In this document: piece by piece, positions 55,217 through 63,677 of the stretch
How the letters are laid out: the number at the start of each line of letters is the position of its first letter
How positions within the stretch are numbered: position 1 is the stretch's first letter
NCBI GenBank assembly: GCA_004193205.1
Contig: RZUM01000009.1
Span: 62,001-126,000 of the forward strand
Reading direction: 5' to 3'
Source of the DNA: Gordonia sediminis
GTDB lineage: Bacteria > Actinomycetota > Actinomycetes > Mycobacteriales > Mycobacteriaceae
DNA length: 64,000 nt
Made by a program: the position numbers and the translations under genes
The notes under the pieces: model-generated
What the model saw: the letters and a program-made list of their open reading frames with translations, nothing else
Databases searched by the model: none
What the model was told of the DNA's origin: nothing

Positions 55217-56563
55217 ATGAAGAGGACAGGATGTCTGGCGCTCGTCGCCGGCGTCGTCGCAGCCACCGCACTCATGGGTCAGGGTGCCGCTCATGCCGCT
55301 CCGGACACTCACGAAGTCCTCACCTCGCGGGTGAAACCGGCGCTCGTGCAACTCGGCATCGTGATGACCGGGTACGTGAAGTACCCGCCGACCACATCCG
55401 GGACGCCCGCGCAATGGTCGGACAAGGTGGAGGTCGATTCGACCTGTACCGGATTCGTGGTCGACCCCTCGGGGTACATCGCAACTGCGGCGCACTGTGT
55501 GGACTCCACGTCCGAGGACGTCAAATCCCTCTTCCGGCAACAGTTCTTGTCCGGGGCGCTCGAAGATCCGGCCGCGGACCTCGCCGCCAACCTGCAGGCA
55601 GCCAACGCGAATCAATGGCCGGTCGAGGGCAAGGAGACCGGCGCGCCTCCGGATGTCCACGTCGAGGTCATCCAGGCCCCCCAGGACGGTCGGGTCATCG
55701 ACAGTTGGACCACCGTCCAGGTGGTGGCCAACCAGAAGTTCTCCGGCGGCGACAACGCCCTGCTCAAGCTCAACGGCATGCCGGCCCTGAAGGCACTGCC
55801 GGTGTCCTCCACCGCACTCGAGGAGGGCCAGGACGTCACGTCGGTCGGGTTCCCGGCGAACGTGGGCGCCACGACCGACCAGTCGCGAATCCAGCAACCG
55901 TCGTTCAAGTCGGGCACCGTCTCGTCGAATCAGGTCACACCGGACGGGGTGGCCGGCACCGAGGTGAACGCCGACCTCTCGCCGGGAATGAGCGGCGGGC
56001 CCACCGTCGACGAGCAGGGCAACGTCGTGGGTGTCAACTCGTACACGCTGACCGGCAACGACCAGGCCCCGCAGAACTTCAACTTCATCACCAGCGGGGA
56101 AGCGCTCGCGACCTTCCTCACTCAGTCCGGTGTGGACCTGCAACCCGTCTGGGCCGCGTCGGAGAGCAACTCGCCCCCCGTCTGGGTGTGGATCGCCATC
56201 GCGGCCGGTGCTGTCCTGATCGTTCTCGTCATCGGCGGAATCCTGTTGTCGCGGCGCGGGAAGAAGGCCTCACCACCGGCACCGCAAGGCTACGCACCCG
56301 GCCCGTATCCCGGCCCGGCTCCCGGCTCTTATCCGGGTCCTGCTCCCGGCCAGTATTCGGGTCCTGCGCCCGGCCAATATACGGGAAGTCCTGCCCAGAG
56401 TCCGGGCCCGGCAACCGCTCAATACCCCCAGCCGACTCAATATCCGGGACCGGCCCCGTACCCGCAACAGCCGACCAGCGGACCGGCCCCGACGATGCCA
56501 CCCAACCCGCAACAGTTCCCACCCGGGCAGCCGCCCTCGCCCCCGCCCCCACCGACGACGTGA
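55217..56563 (+). CDS. Membrane-anchored trypsin-like serine protease with proline-rich tail
   Basis: The 448-aa protein has a signal peptide (LALVAGVVAATALMGQGAAHA). A chymotrypsin-fold domain follows, with catalytic His93 in GYIATAAHCVD, a probable Asp179 in SGGDNALLKL, and Ser259 in LSPGMSGGPTVDEQG. After that comes a membrane helix (VWVWIAIAAGAVLIVLVIGGILL, about 323-345) and a cytoplasmic tail of about 100 residues made of PGPAPG(Q/S)Y repeats. The protease should lie outside the membrane, facing the cell wall. Targets are unknown. The ATG at 55217 has AGGAG upstream. It is divergent from the GHKL-Z1 operon and sits inside the same insertion. Confidence 0.88.
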   Translation: MKRTGCLALVAGVVAATALMGQGAAHAAPDTHEVLTSRVKPALVQLGIVMTGYVKYPPTTSGTPAQWSDKVEVDSTCTGFVVDPSGYIATAAHCVDSTSEDVKSLFRQQFLSGALEDPAADLAANLQAANANQWPVEGKETGAPPDVHVEVIQAPQDGRVIDSWTTVQVVANQKFSGGDNALLKLNGMPALKALPVSSTALEEGQDVTSVGFPANVGATTDQSRIQQPSFKSGTVSSNQVTPDGVAGTEVNADLSPGMSGGPTVDEQGNVVGVNSYTLTGNDQAPQNFNFITSGEALATFLTQSGVDLQPVWAASESNSPPVWVWIAIAAGAVLIVLVIGGILLSRRGKKASPPAPQGYAPGPYPGPAPGSYPGPAPGQYSGPAPGQYTGSPAQSPGPATAQYPQPTQYPGPAPYPQQPTSGPAPTMPPNPQQFPPGQPPSPPPPPTT

Positions 56564-56605
56564 CGAGAATCGGCGCCCCCAGACGGTCCTCGCCACGTCT
56601 GGGGG
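56564..56605 (+). terminator. Terminator-like hairpin after the protease gene
   Basis: CCCCCAGACG and CGTCTGGGGG pair around a 10-nt loop (56576-56605), starting 12 bp past the stop codon. A diverged copy of the whole 42-bp element (32 of 42 identical) lies at 57981-58022 after the SRPBCC gene. Confidence 0.6.
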
Positions 56606-56642
56606 TCGTCGGCAAGTGCCAGGCCTGACCTCCTGTCGGACC

Positions 56643-56670
56643 CGAGTGGTGAACTGGACGACACCACTCG
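56643..56670 (+). promoter_or_regulatory. Inverted repeat just upstream of the DUF4262 gene
   Basis: CGAGTGGTG-N10-CACCACTCG has perfect 9-bp arms and ends a few bases before the ribosome binding site AAAGGAG. It could be an operator or a leader hairpin. Confidence 0.45.
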
Positions 56671-56685
56671 AACAAAGGAGCGAAC

Positions 56686-57279
56686 ATGTCGGACCACACC
56701 GCTGCCCACCGAGGTCTCCGCCGCTGGCATCCGGATCCCATCGTCCGGTCGACGATCAGCACCATCCGCTCGAAGGGCTGGGCGGTGACCGCGGTCAGCG
56801 GGGCATGCGACTGCGGATCACCGCGGTGCACACCGCCGGCCTGTTCCTTCGCCTACACCAGCGGGATGGGCCTGCACGTCATTCCTGAAATGGCGGTCTA
56901 CGGGCTCGACGCCCGGACGAGTTGCGCCGTTCTGAACGAGCTGGGGTCGCTGTTCCACCGTGAGGATTGGCGCCGTGTCGTCGACGGACGCGTGGTGGTG
57001 TCGCTGCAGTCGCTCGACGTCGGCGTCCGAGTCATCGAGATGATCGACAAATCCGATCTGCTCATCACCAACGAACTCTTCCCCGATGCGCCGGCCCTCC
57101 AGGTCGTGTGGCCCGACGATTCCGGCCGCTTCCCGTGGGAAACGGACTACTCGCTGCCTCCGGCCGCACAGGAGATCAAGGGGACCGCGGATACCGGGGC
57201 TCGCGCCACTGAGCCGCGCGTCATCACATCTCCGGCACCCAACCGCGCCCAACGACGGGCGGCCCGGCGGCGGTTCTGA
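56686..57279 (+). CDS. DUF4262-domain protein
   Basis: The 197-aa protein contains the DUF4262 pattern: WAVTAVSGACDCGSPRCTPPACSFAYTSGMGLHVIPEMAVYGLDARTS, later DLLITNELFPDAPALQVVWPDDSGRFPWE. The domain is frequent in actinobacteria and has no known activity. An added Cys cluster (CDCG..CTPPAC) could bind metal. The C-terminus ends in a basic RAQRRAARRRF run, a nucleic-acid-binding-like tail. The ATG at 56686 has AAAGGAG upstream. Confidence 0.75.
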   Translation: MSDHTAAHRGLRRWHPDPIVRSTISTIRSKGWAVTAVSGACDCGSPRCTPPACSFAYTSGMGLHVIPEMAVYGLDARTSCAVLNELGSLFHREDWRRVVDGRVVVSLQSLDVGVRVIEMIDKSDLLITNELFPDAPALQVVWPDDSGRFPWETDYSLPPAAQEIKGTADTGARATEPRVITSPAPNRAQRRAARRRF

Positions 57280-57500
57280 CCACCACACCGGCGGGAAGGG
57301 TTCCGGCCATGCCGAAACGTTTTGTTAGGCAAGGTAATTAGCAACATCGGACCGTGGTCGATCATGACATGGCTGTAAGGCGGGACGTACAATTGTGAAC
57401 GCGCATCCGTCCAGCCAGACCGTGCTTGCGGTGCGTCATCTGAGGCCGACCGTCGGCACGGCATTCATATCCGCATGCACAAACGTCAAAGGTGATCAGC

Positions 57501-57956
57501 ATGCCTGAAGCCAGCGCAACCGTCATCATCAAGCACCCCGTCGACACCGTCTGGGAGTACTGCTCCGATCCCGAGCACGTCGCGATCTACTCACCGGGAA
57601 CCCTCGAATTGAGATCGCTCACCGACGGCCCCCTCGCCGTGGGCACACAGTGGGAGGGCAAGACCCGCGTCCTCGGCCGCACCATGGAATGGCGCGGCGA
57701 ATTCACCCGCGTCGACGCCGACAAGGCCAGCGAGTTCCACAGCACGAAATCGCCGTTCGACTTCACGACACGCACCGAATTCGAACAGACCAGCGACGGC
57801 ACCGAGTTCACCTACCGGATCGAATCCGAGACCGGCCTCGGTGGGGTGTTCGGCAAGATGGCCGACGCCATCGTCACCCGGGCCTACCAGCGATCACTCA
57901 CCGCCGGCGTCGAGAATCTCCCGGACCTGGTCGACGACTGGGTCGCCAACCGCTGA
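57501..57956 (+). CDS. SRPBCC-family (polyketide cyclase/START-like) protein
   Basis: The 151-aa protein has the SRPBCC outline: SATVIIKHPVDTVWEYCSDPEHVAIYSPG at the start, a central WEGKTRVLGRTMEWRGEFT strand pair, and a C-terminal helix (AYQRSLTAGVENLPDLVDDWV). Such proteins bind small hydrophobic ligands; the ligand is unknown. The ATG at 57501 has AAAGGTG upstream. Last accessory gene before rpsN, convergent with it. Confidence 0.82.
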   Translation: MPEASATVIIKHPVDTVWEYCSDPEHVAIYSPGTLELRSLTDGPLAVGTQWEGKTRVLGRTMEWRGEFTRVDADKASEFHSTKSPFDFTTRTEFEQTSDGTEFTYRIESETGLGGVFGKMADAIVTRAYQRSLTAGVENLPDLVDDWVANR

Positions 57957-58050
57957 GCACACCCCTCCACGCAAAGGTAGCGAGAATCGACACCCAGAGA
58001 CGATTCCCGTTACGTCTGCGGGAGTGAGGGCACGATCGGGAGTGAACGCG

Positions 58051-58089
58051 CAACGGCCCCACCTCTCACTCGAAGAGGTGGGGCCGTTG
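58051..58089. terminator. Bidirectional terminator between the SRPBCC gene and rpsN
   Basis: A perfect 16-bp inverted repeat (CAACGGCCCCACCTCT and its complement) encloses a 7-nt loop between convergent genes. It probably ends the rplN-rplX-rplE-rpsN transcript, confirming that rpsN and rpsH are no longer co-transcribed. Confidence 0.75.
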
Positions 58090-58108
58090 TATGTACTTGT
58101 AGCCCAGG

Positions 58109-58185
58109 TGGTCTCGATACGCCTCGGGCTCGCTACGCTCGCTCGTGGCTACTCGACCAGCGGGAAGTCACCAGCGGGAAGTCAC
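58109..58185. repeat. REP-like repeat at the right edge of the island, with a 14-bp tandem duplication next to rpsN
   Basis: TGGTCTCGATACGCC...GGCTACTCGACCAGCGGG (58109-58164) shares its ends with the repeats at 45746-45916. It is followed by two tandem copies of CAGCGGGAAGTCAC (58158-58185), the second running into the rpsN stop codon at 58182-58184. Confidence 0.8.
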
Positions 58186-58367
58186 CAGCTGGACTTCTGC
58201 ACGCCCGGCAGCTCGCCGGCGTGCGCCATTTCGCGCAGGCACACACGGCACAGGCCGAACTTCCGGAACACCGAGTGCGGGCGACCGCACTTGTTGCACC
58301 GGGTGTAGCCCCGCACGGCGAACTTGGGCTTCTTGTTGGCCTTGTTGACCAGAGCCTTCTTTGCCAT
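58182..58367 (-). CDS. rpsN: 30S ribosomal protein S14, zinc-binding type Z
   Basis: The 61-aa protein starts [20 protein letters not shown] and has a complete CxxC...CxxC zinc knuckle ([14 protein letters not shown]). It ends [11 protein letters not shown], the family end. It overlaps none of its neighbours: rplE is one base upstream. In the normal order rpsH follows; here REP-like repeats, a terminator and about 12.8 kb of other DNA follow. Confidence 0.97.
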   Translation of the reverse strand: MAKKALVNKANKKPKFAVRGYTRCNKCGRPHSVFRKFGLCRVCLREMAHAGELPGVQKSSW

Positions 58368-58368
58368 G

Positions 58369-58947
58369 TCAGTTCTCCTTCACGGAGTTGTCTTTGAACG
58401 GGAAGCCGAGCTGACGCAGCAGCGCACGGCCCTCGTCGTCGGTGGTGGCCGAGGTGACGACGGTGATGTCCATACCCCGCGGCCGGTCGATCTTGTCGAT
58501 GTTGATCTCGTGGAACATCGACTGCTCGTTCAGGCCGAACGTGTAGTTGCCGTTGCCGTCGAACTGACGATCCGAGAGTCCACGGAAGTCGCGGATACGA
58601 GGGAGCGCGATGGACACGAGACGGTCCAGGAACTCCCACATCCGATCGCCACGCAGGGTGACGCGGGCACCGATCGGCATGCCCTCACGCAGCTTGAACT
58701 GCGCGATGGACTTGCGGGCGCGACGGATTTCCGGTTTCTGGCCGGTGATCAGCGCGAGGTCGGCGACCGCACCGTTGATCAGTTTGGCGTCGCGGGCGGC
58801 GTCACCGACGCCCATGTTGACGACGACCTTGACCACGCCAGGGATCTGCATGACGTTGTCGTAGTTGAATTCGCTGTTCAGCGCGTCCTTGATCTCGGCG
58901 CGGTAGCGGGTCTTCAGCCGGGGCTGAACCTTTTCACTGGTGGTCAT
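58369..58947 (-). CDS. rplE: 50S ribosomal protein L5
   Basis: The 192-aa 5S-rRNA-binding protein has [59 protein letters not shown] and [11 protein letters not shown], all L5 signatures. The ATG at 58947 is preferred to upstream in-frame codons that fall within rplX. Confidence 0.98.
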   Translation of the reverse strand: MTTSEKVQPRLKTRYRAEIKDALNSEFNYDNVMQIPGVVKVVVNMGVGDAARDAKLINGAVADLALITGQKPEIRRARKSIAQFKLREGMPIGARVTLRGDRMWEFLDRLVSIALPRIRDFRGLSDRQFDGNGNYTFGLNEQSMFHEINIDKIDRPRGMDITVVTSATTDDEGRALLRQLGFPFKDNSVKEN

Positions 58948-58948
58948 T

Positions 58949-59266
58949 TCAGATGTCCTTCCCGTTCTTGCGGGAAATCCGGACCTTCTTGCCGGTCTCC
59001 TCGTCCACGCGGTAACCAACGCGGGTGGGAGTGCCGTCGGAGTCCACGACCATCACGTTCGACACGTGGATGGGGGCCTCCTGGGTCACGATGCCGCCGG
59101 AGGATGCGCCACGCTCGTTCGCCGAGGCAGCGGTGTGCTTCTTGATGCGGTTGACGCCCTCGACGAGGACTCGCTGCTCCTTCGGGAAGGCCTGGATGAC
59201 CTTGCCCTTGGCGCCCTTGTCCTTGCCCGAGATGACGATCACGGTGTCACCCTTGTGCACCTTCAT
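58949..59266 (-). CDS. rplX: 50S ribosomal protein L24
   Basis: The 105-aa assembly initiator starts [24 protein letters not shown] (KOW motif) and has [20 protein letters not shown]. It lies one base from both rplN and rplE. Confidence 0.98.
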   Translation of the reverse strand: MKVHKGDTVIVISGKDKGAKGKVIQAFPKEQRVLVEGVNRIKKHTAASANERGASSGGIVTQEAPIHVSNVMVVDSDGTPTRVGYRVDEETGKKVRISRKNGKDI

Positions 59267-59267
59267 G

Positions 59268-59636
59268 TCAGATCACCTCCGGTGCCAGCGACACGATCTT
59301 CATGAACTTCTTCTCACGCAGCTCACGGCCGACCGGGCCGAAGATGCGGGTACCGCGGGGATCGCTCTCACCCTTGAGGATGACGGCGGCGTTTTCGTCG
59401 AAGCGGATGTAGCTGCCGTCCGGACGGCGGCGCTCCTTGGAGGTGCGCACGATGACGGCCTTGACGACCTCACCCTTCTTGACGTTGCCACCGGGGATGG
59501 CGTCCTTGACAGTGGCGACGATGACATCGCCAATGCCGGCGTAGCGCCGCGAGGAACCGCCGAGCACGCGGATGCAGAGGATTTCCTTTGCTCCGGTGTT
59601 GTCGGCGACCCGCAGGCGAGACTCCTGCTGAATCAC
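59268..59636 (-). CDS. rplN: 50S ribosomal protein L14
   Basis: The 122-aa protein starts [24 protein letters not shown] and ends with [24 protein letters not shown]. It is the first gene of this block; no rpsQ or other S10-operon gene lies upstream in the window, and it has its own promoter. Confidence 0.98.
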   Translation of the reverse strand: MIQQESRLRVADNTGAKEILCIRVLGGSSRRYAGIGDVIVATVKDAIPGGNVKKGEVVKAVIVRTSKERRRPDGSYIRFDENAAVILKGESDPRGTRIFGPVGRELREKKFMKIVSLAPEVI

Positions 59637-59804
59637 TCGTCAATCTCCTTGACCTGGATGTTGATGTCCGCCGGATTTCCGACCCGACGCACACGGTCTG
59701 TCACCATCGGACACGCGCCTGCCTGGGGTTTTCCGCGCGAGCGGGCCGTCCCAGTGGGTTCGCGAGCCGATTCGCGGCACTCTCGCGCCGCAGGCAACCC
59801 CACT

Positions 59805-59833
59805 AGTGTAGGCGAAACCGCAGGTCGCAACAA
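59805..59833 (-). promoter_or_regulatory. Promoter of the rplN-rplX-rplE-rpsN block
   Basis: On the minus strand TTGTTG, a 17-bp spacer and TACACT are followed by AGTGGGGTTGCCTG. It lies about 170 bp upstream of rplN. Compare the rpsH promoter at 45622-45650. Confidence 0.65.
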
Positions 59834-59933
59834 AATCTGTGGCCTTGTCGGCCGGACGACCGACCCGGGCGAACCGGGGGATCGCCTAGACTGGGCAGCC
59901 ACGTAGGGCGCCGGAGCAGACGGGGGTATCAGT

Positions 59934-60953
59934 ATGAGTGTCGCAGCGGGGAGACACAATCGGGTCGTGATCGCGGTGGTCATGGCGCTCGTGGCGACCG
60001 TCGTGGCGTTCACCGCCGGAGTCGGCGGGTCCGCGTCGGCGGCCCCAAGCTCTGCGATCACCACCGTCTACGACGACGATCCCCAGCAGGACACCCTCAT
60101 CGTGTACTCGGCGTCGATGAACCGGACCATTCCGGTCACCGTGCTCACCCCGAAGAACACCACGAAACCGAGTCCCGTGCTCTACCTGCTCAACGGCGCC
60201 GGCGGCGGCGAGGACTCCGCGACCTGGGACGCCCGCTCGGACTACAAGAAATACTTCTCCGACAAGAACGTCTACGTGGTGACGCCGATCGGAGGCGCGT
60301 TCTCCTACTACACCGACTGGATCCGCGACGATCCGGCGCTCGGCCGCAACAAGTGGCAGACCTTCCTCACCAAGGAACTGCCGCCACTCATCGACGCCCA
60401 CTACCGCACCACGAAGGTCAACGCGATCGCCGGTATCTCGATGGCCGGCACGTCGGTGCTCAACCTCGCCATCGCCGCCCCCAAGCTCTACCGGTCGGTC
60501 GCCGCGTTCAGCGGTTGCGCCCGGACCAGCAATCCGTCCGGCGAGCAGTACATCCGCTTCGTCGTCGAGGACCGCGGCGGAGCCGACATGGAGAACATGT
60601 GGGGCCCGCTCAACGGTCCCGGCTGGCGTGCGAACGACCCATACCTCAACGCAGCGAAGCTGCGCGGCACCAAGATCTACATGACCTCAGGCACCGGCCT
60701 GCCGGGCGCGCACGAGACCCTCACGGACCCCAGTACCGGCGGAAACGTCTGGACCCTGTCCAATCAGGTGGTGCTCGGCGGGATGATCGAGGTCGCCATC
60801 GACCAGTGCACGCGGCAGATGACCACCCGCCTGGCACAGCTCGGTATCCCGGCCACGGTGACGATCCGTCCGGCCGGCACCCACTCGTGGGGCTACTGGC
60901 AGGACGACCTGCACAACACGTGGCCGTCGATCGCCCGCGATCTGCGCTCGTGA
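59934..60953 (+). CDS. Antigen 85-type mycolyltransferase/esterase, secreted
   Basis: The 339-aa protein has a signal peptide (VVIAVVMALVATVVAFTAGVGGSASAA) and an alpha/beta-hydrolase domain: the oxyanion region VLYLLNGAGGGEDSATWD, the nucleophile Ser169 in AIAGISMAGTSV, and His317 in GTHSWGYWQDDL. These match antigen 85/corynomycolyltransferases, which transfer mycolates to trehalose and arabinogalactan in the cell wall. The window therefore points to a mycolic-acid-containing organism. Single gene upstream of a LuxR-type regulator that is convergent with it. Confidence 0.88.
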   Translation: MSVAAGRHNRVVIAVVMALVATVVAFTAGVGGSASAAPSSAITTVYDDDPQQDTLIVYSASMNRTIPVTVLTPKNTTKPSPVLYLLNGAGGGEDSATWDARSDYKKYFSDKNVYVVTPIGGAFSYYTDWIRDDPALGRNKWQTFLTKELPPLIDAHYRTTKVNAIAGISMAGTSVLNLAIAAPKLYRSVAAFSGCARTSNPSGEQYIRFVVEDRGGADMENMWGPLNGPGWRANDPYLNAAKLRGTKIYMTSGTGLPGAHETLTDPSTGGNVWTLSNQVVLGGMIEVAIDQCTRQMTTRLAQLGIPATVTIRPAGTHSWGYWQDDLHNTWPSIARDLRS

Positions 60954-60977
60954 GGCGCGGGTGACGTCAGACCGACG

Positions 60978-61358
60978 TCACCAGCAATCCAGGCTCGTGT
61001 AGCCGTCCTGCAGCGCGCGCGCCAGCAGGTGGGTCTTCGTCGGGGCATCGCGGCCCACCGCCGAATACTTCGCGCGGATGCGGGCCAGATGGGTACTCAC
61101 CGTCGACGCCGAGATGAACAGCTTCGCCGCCGCCTCTTCCTTCGACTCCGCCGCCAGCCAGGCGAGCAGCACCTCGATCTCGCGCGAGGACAGTTCGGGA
61201 CGCCGGTAGCGCGCCGTCTGCGCGTCTGATTCGCGATAATCCGACATATGGGTCACCCGCCGTCCCGACGGTGTGACTGAGCCTGCGAGGGAGTCACGCC
61301 GTCCCTGCATGCCCATCGGCTGCGCCAAGTGAATCGGCATTCGTGGACTCGCGGTCAC
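60978..61358 (-). CDS. Small LuxR-type (GerE-like) DNA-binding regulator
   Basis: The 126-aa protein consists of a basic leader of about 50 residues and one LuxR/NarL-type HTH (LSSREIEVLLAWLAAESKEEAAAKLFISASTVSTHLARIRAKYSAVGRDAPTKTHLLARALQ, about 56-117). It has no receiver or sensor domain. The domain ends in DGYTSLDCW. The GTG at 61358 has GGGAGG at good spacing; an internal ATG at 61247 could give an 89-aa form. Similar solo HTH regulators are common in Gordonia and Rhodococcus. Targets are unknown. Confidence 0.82.
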   Translation of the reverse strand: MTASPRMPIHLAQPMGMQGRRDSLAGSVTPSGRRVTHMSDYRESDAQTARYRRPELSSREIEVLLAWLAAESKEEAAAKLFISASTVSTHLARIRAKYSAVGRDAPTKTHLLARALQDGYTSLDCW

Positions 61359-61847
61359 CTGTCCTCCCTCGCTCTACAACAAAACTTCACAACCTGCGAC
61401 GCTCCGACACCGTGTCGCGAATGGAGTACAGCTTCGCACATCCACGGTTGTCCATCGTGGACACGACCGCTTCAAATCCGGCGATTGCGGCAAAATTCAC
61501 CACAATGGGCGACAAGCGAGACCCGTCGACCTGGCATTTCGGCCGAATTCTTCGACATTGATACCAGATGTGACAATCGTCTCATTGCCCTGTCTGCGTT
61601 ATGCATAGCGCCCCCGACGACCGCCTCCACGGAACCGCGGCGCCGATCCCGCAAGTGCCGCGCAGAGCTCCGGAGAGATCCGCGATTCGAACACCCGGGC
61701 CGACGTCGGCGACGGATCGGATCACCCGGAACCCGTCGTGGACGGCACTCCCCCACGGGTTCCACATGGCGGACACACCTGGCACCATGAACCTCAGAAA
61801 CGAGAACACGTTCTACCCGGACCTCGGTTCGGAGTGAGGGGTACCCG
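61359..61847. other. Non-coding divergent region between the LuxR-type and acetoacetate-decarboxylase-family genes
   Basis: No credible gene is seen; open frames are short, Arg/Pro-rich and overlap each other. Part of the stretch (61380-61620) is more AT-rich than its surroundings. A perfect odd palindrome CGACAC-C-GTGTCG lies at 61405-61417, 47 bp upstream of the LuxR-type start, and a TATGCATA dyad is near 61600. Confidence 0.4.
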
Positions 61848-62612
61848 ATGGCGGAGACGGCCTCCACGCATCAAGTCCTTGACACCACGGTCACCATGCC
61901 GGTGGAGATCCGACACGCGCGCTGCTTCGTCGCGGGTTTCACCGCCGATCGCGGCGAGGTGCAGCGGGTCATCGGCGACGGGATACGGCCCCTGGCCGTC
62001 CGGAAGAACCGCACCATGTGCATGCTGGTCTTCGTCGACTACGTCGACGGAGACCTCGGACCGTACAACGAATTCGGGGTCTGCTTTCTGGTCGAGGACC
62101 CGTCACACCCACCGCCCTCGCGGCGCGCGGCACTGCGGTCCCTCGTCGGCGGCGACGCTCGGGCGCTCATCCACCGACTGCCCGTCGACGGCGAGTTCAC
62201 GCTGGCGGCAGGTCGCGGCATCTGGGGATTCCCCAAGACCCTCGCCGAGTTCGAGGTCGACCACGACTCCCCCACCAAACATGGCCGACTGACGGCGGAC
62301 GGACAACTCGTCGTCGACCTCACTGTCCGGCCCGGCATCGGTGTGCCCGACACCGCCACCGACACGGTGCTGACCGCGTATTCCCGACTCGACGGGGTGC
62401 TGAGGACGACCCCGTGGCGGCTCACGTCGACCGTCGGCACCCGCACCCGCATCGGCGGAGCCACCCTTGAACTCGGCAGCCACCCGATCGCCGACGAGTT
62501 GCGGTCGTTGCGACTGGGCCGGCATGCGTGGATGTCGTCGGCGGTCGGCACGGTGACGATGTCCTTCGACGACGCGACCGTCGTCGCACCCACCGAGCCT
62601 CCTCCGGTCTAG
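61848..62612 (+). CDS. Acetoacetate decarboxylase-family protein
   Basis: The 254-aa protein has the ADC-fold patterns GPYNEFGVCFLVEDP and AAGRGIWGFPKTLAEFEV, the latter matching the 'GFPK' segment of acetoacetate decarboxylases. Lys130 is in the strand corresponding to that region, but whether it is the Schiff-base lysine cannot be told. Many actinobacterial members have aldolase-dehydratase or unknown activities. The ATG at 61848 has GAGGGG upstream. Forty bp upstream of the pirin gene on the same strand. Confidence 0.8.
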   Translation: MAETASTHQVLDTTVTMPVEIRHARCFVAGFTADRGEVQRVIGDGIRPLAVRKNRTMCMLVFVDYVDGDLGPYNEFGVCFLVEDPSHPPPSRRAALRSLVGGDARALIHRLPVDGEFTLAAGRGIWGFPKTLAEFEVDHDSPTKHGRLTADGQLVVDLTVRPGIGVPDTATDTVLTAYSRLDGVLRTTPWRLTSTVGTRTRIGGATLELGSHPIADELRSLRLGRHAWMSSAVGTVTMSFDDATVVAPTEPPPV

Positions 62613-62652
62613 ACTCGGCTGCACAGCCGACCCTGGGAGTGGTGGTGTACCG

Positions 62653-63666
62653 ATGAGCAATCTGGAGGTCCATCCCGCCGAGATCGATTGCCACTCAACC
62701 GTTCACCGGGCAACCGGCGACACGGGGCGGATGATCACGGTGGAGCGGCTGACCGCGCGCGACGTGCCCCTGGGTGGTCCGCGCGCGATGACCGTGCACC
62801 GCACGCTGCCCCAACGTCAACGGTCGCTGATCGGCGCGTGGTGTTTCGCCGACCACTACGGACCCGACGACGTCTCGCTCACCGGCGGGATGGACGTGCC
62901 CCCGCATCCGCACACCGGGCTGCAGACCGTGAGTTGGTTGTTCTCCGGGGAGATCGAACACCGTGACACCATGGGCAATCACGCGATGGTGCGGCCTGGT
63001 GAGCTGAATCTGATGACCGCCGGGCACGGCATCGCCCATACCGAGGTGTCCACGCCGCAGACGACGGTGCTGCACGGCGTGCAACTCTGGGTGGCGCTGC
63101 CCGCCGCGGCCGCCGACACCGACCGCGATTTCGCCCACCACATCCCGCCGGCTCTCGAACGTGACGGCGTCTCGATCCGGGTCTTCCTCGGTGAGCTGCT
63201 CGGGAGCCGATCGCCGGTCCACACCTTCACCCCGCTGGTCGGCGCGGAGCTCTCCTTCGAGCCGGGCGCAGGCGTCGAGATCCCGGTGAACCCCGACCAC
63301 GAACACGGTGTCCTGGTCGACGCCGGACCGGTTCGGGTGGTCAACTCGGCCGCGGAGGCATTGCAGCGCACCGAACTCGGCTACATCGGGCTCGGTGCGA
63401 CGACGATCGGCCTGCGCAACGAATCCGTCGAGCCGTCGCGCGTGTTGCTACTCGGCGGCGCCCCGCTCGACGAGCAGATCATCATGTGGTGGAACTTCGT
63501 GGGCCGGACCCACGACGACATCGCCGCGTTCCGCCGGGAGTGGAGCGAGCACAGTGACCGATTCGGGCAGGTACAGGGCTACCAGGGCGAGATCCAGCAC
63601 CTGCCCGCCCCCGCCCTGCCGAACAGTCGGCTACGGCCGCGCCACAACATCCCCGGCGAGGCCTGA
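62653..63666 (+). CDS. Pirin-family bicupin protein
   Basis: The 337-aa protein has the pirin N-terminal cupin with metal ligands in DVPPHPHTGLQTVSWLFSGEIEHRD and MTAGHGIAHTEVSTPQ (three His and a Glu). A C-terminal pirin domain follows (VFLGELLGSRSPVHTFTPLVGAEL, ILLLGG-like VLLLGGAPLDEQIIMWWNFVG). Bacterial pirins include quercetinases and redox-linked regulators; the role here is unknown. The ATG at 62653 follows a GGAG-containing stretch. It is convergent with a flavin reductase gene. Confidence 0.88.
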   Translation: MSNLEVHPAEIDCHSTVHRATGDTGRMITVERLTARDVPLGGPRAMTVHRTLPQRQRSLIGAWCFADHYGPDDVSLTGGMDVPPHPHTGLQTVSWLFSGEIEHRDTMGNHAMVRPGELNLMTAGHGIAHTEVSTPQTTVLHGVQLWVALPAAAADTDRDFAHHIPPALERDGVSIRVFLGELLGSRSPVHTFTPLVGAELSFEPGAGVEIPVNPDHEHGVLVDAGPVRVVNSAAEALQRTELGYIGLGATTIGLRNESVEPSRVLLLGGAPLDEQIIMWWNFVGRTHDDIAAFRREWSEHSDRFGQVQGYQGEIQHLPAPALPNSRLRPRHNIPGEA

Positions 63667-63677
63667 ACCTCCGAGGA

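Noticed and set aside
57325-57343. Sequence resembling an IdeR/DtxR iron box (TTAGGCAAGGTAATTAG) upstream of the SRPBCC gene
   Set aside because: Only about 10 of 19 consensus positions match and the second half-site is missing, so it falls short of a usable iron box.
61472-61867. Overlapping open frames in the gap between the LuxR-type and decarboxylase-family genes
   Set aside because: Arg-rich, low-complexity translations without ribosome binding sites or motifs; the region is better read as non-coding.
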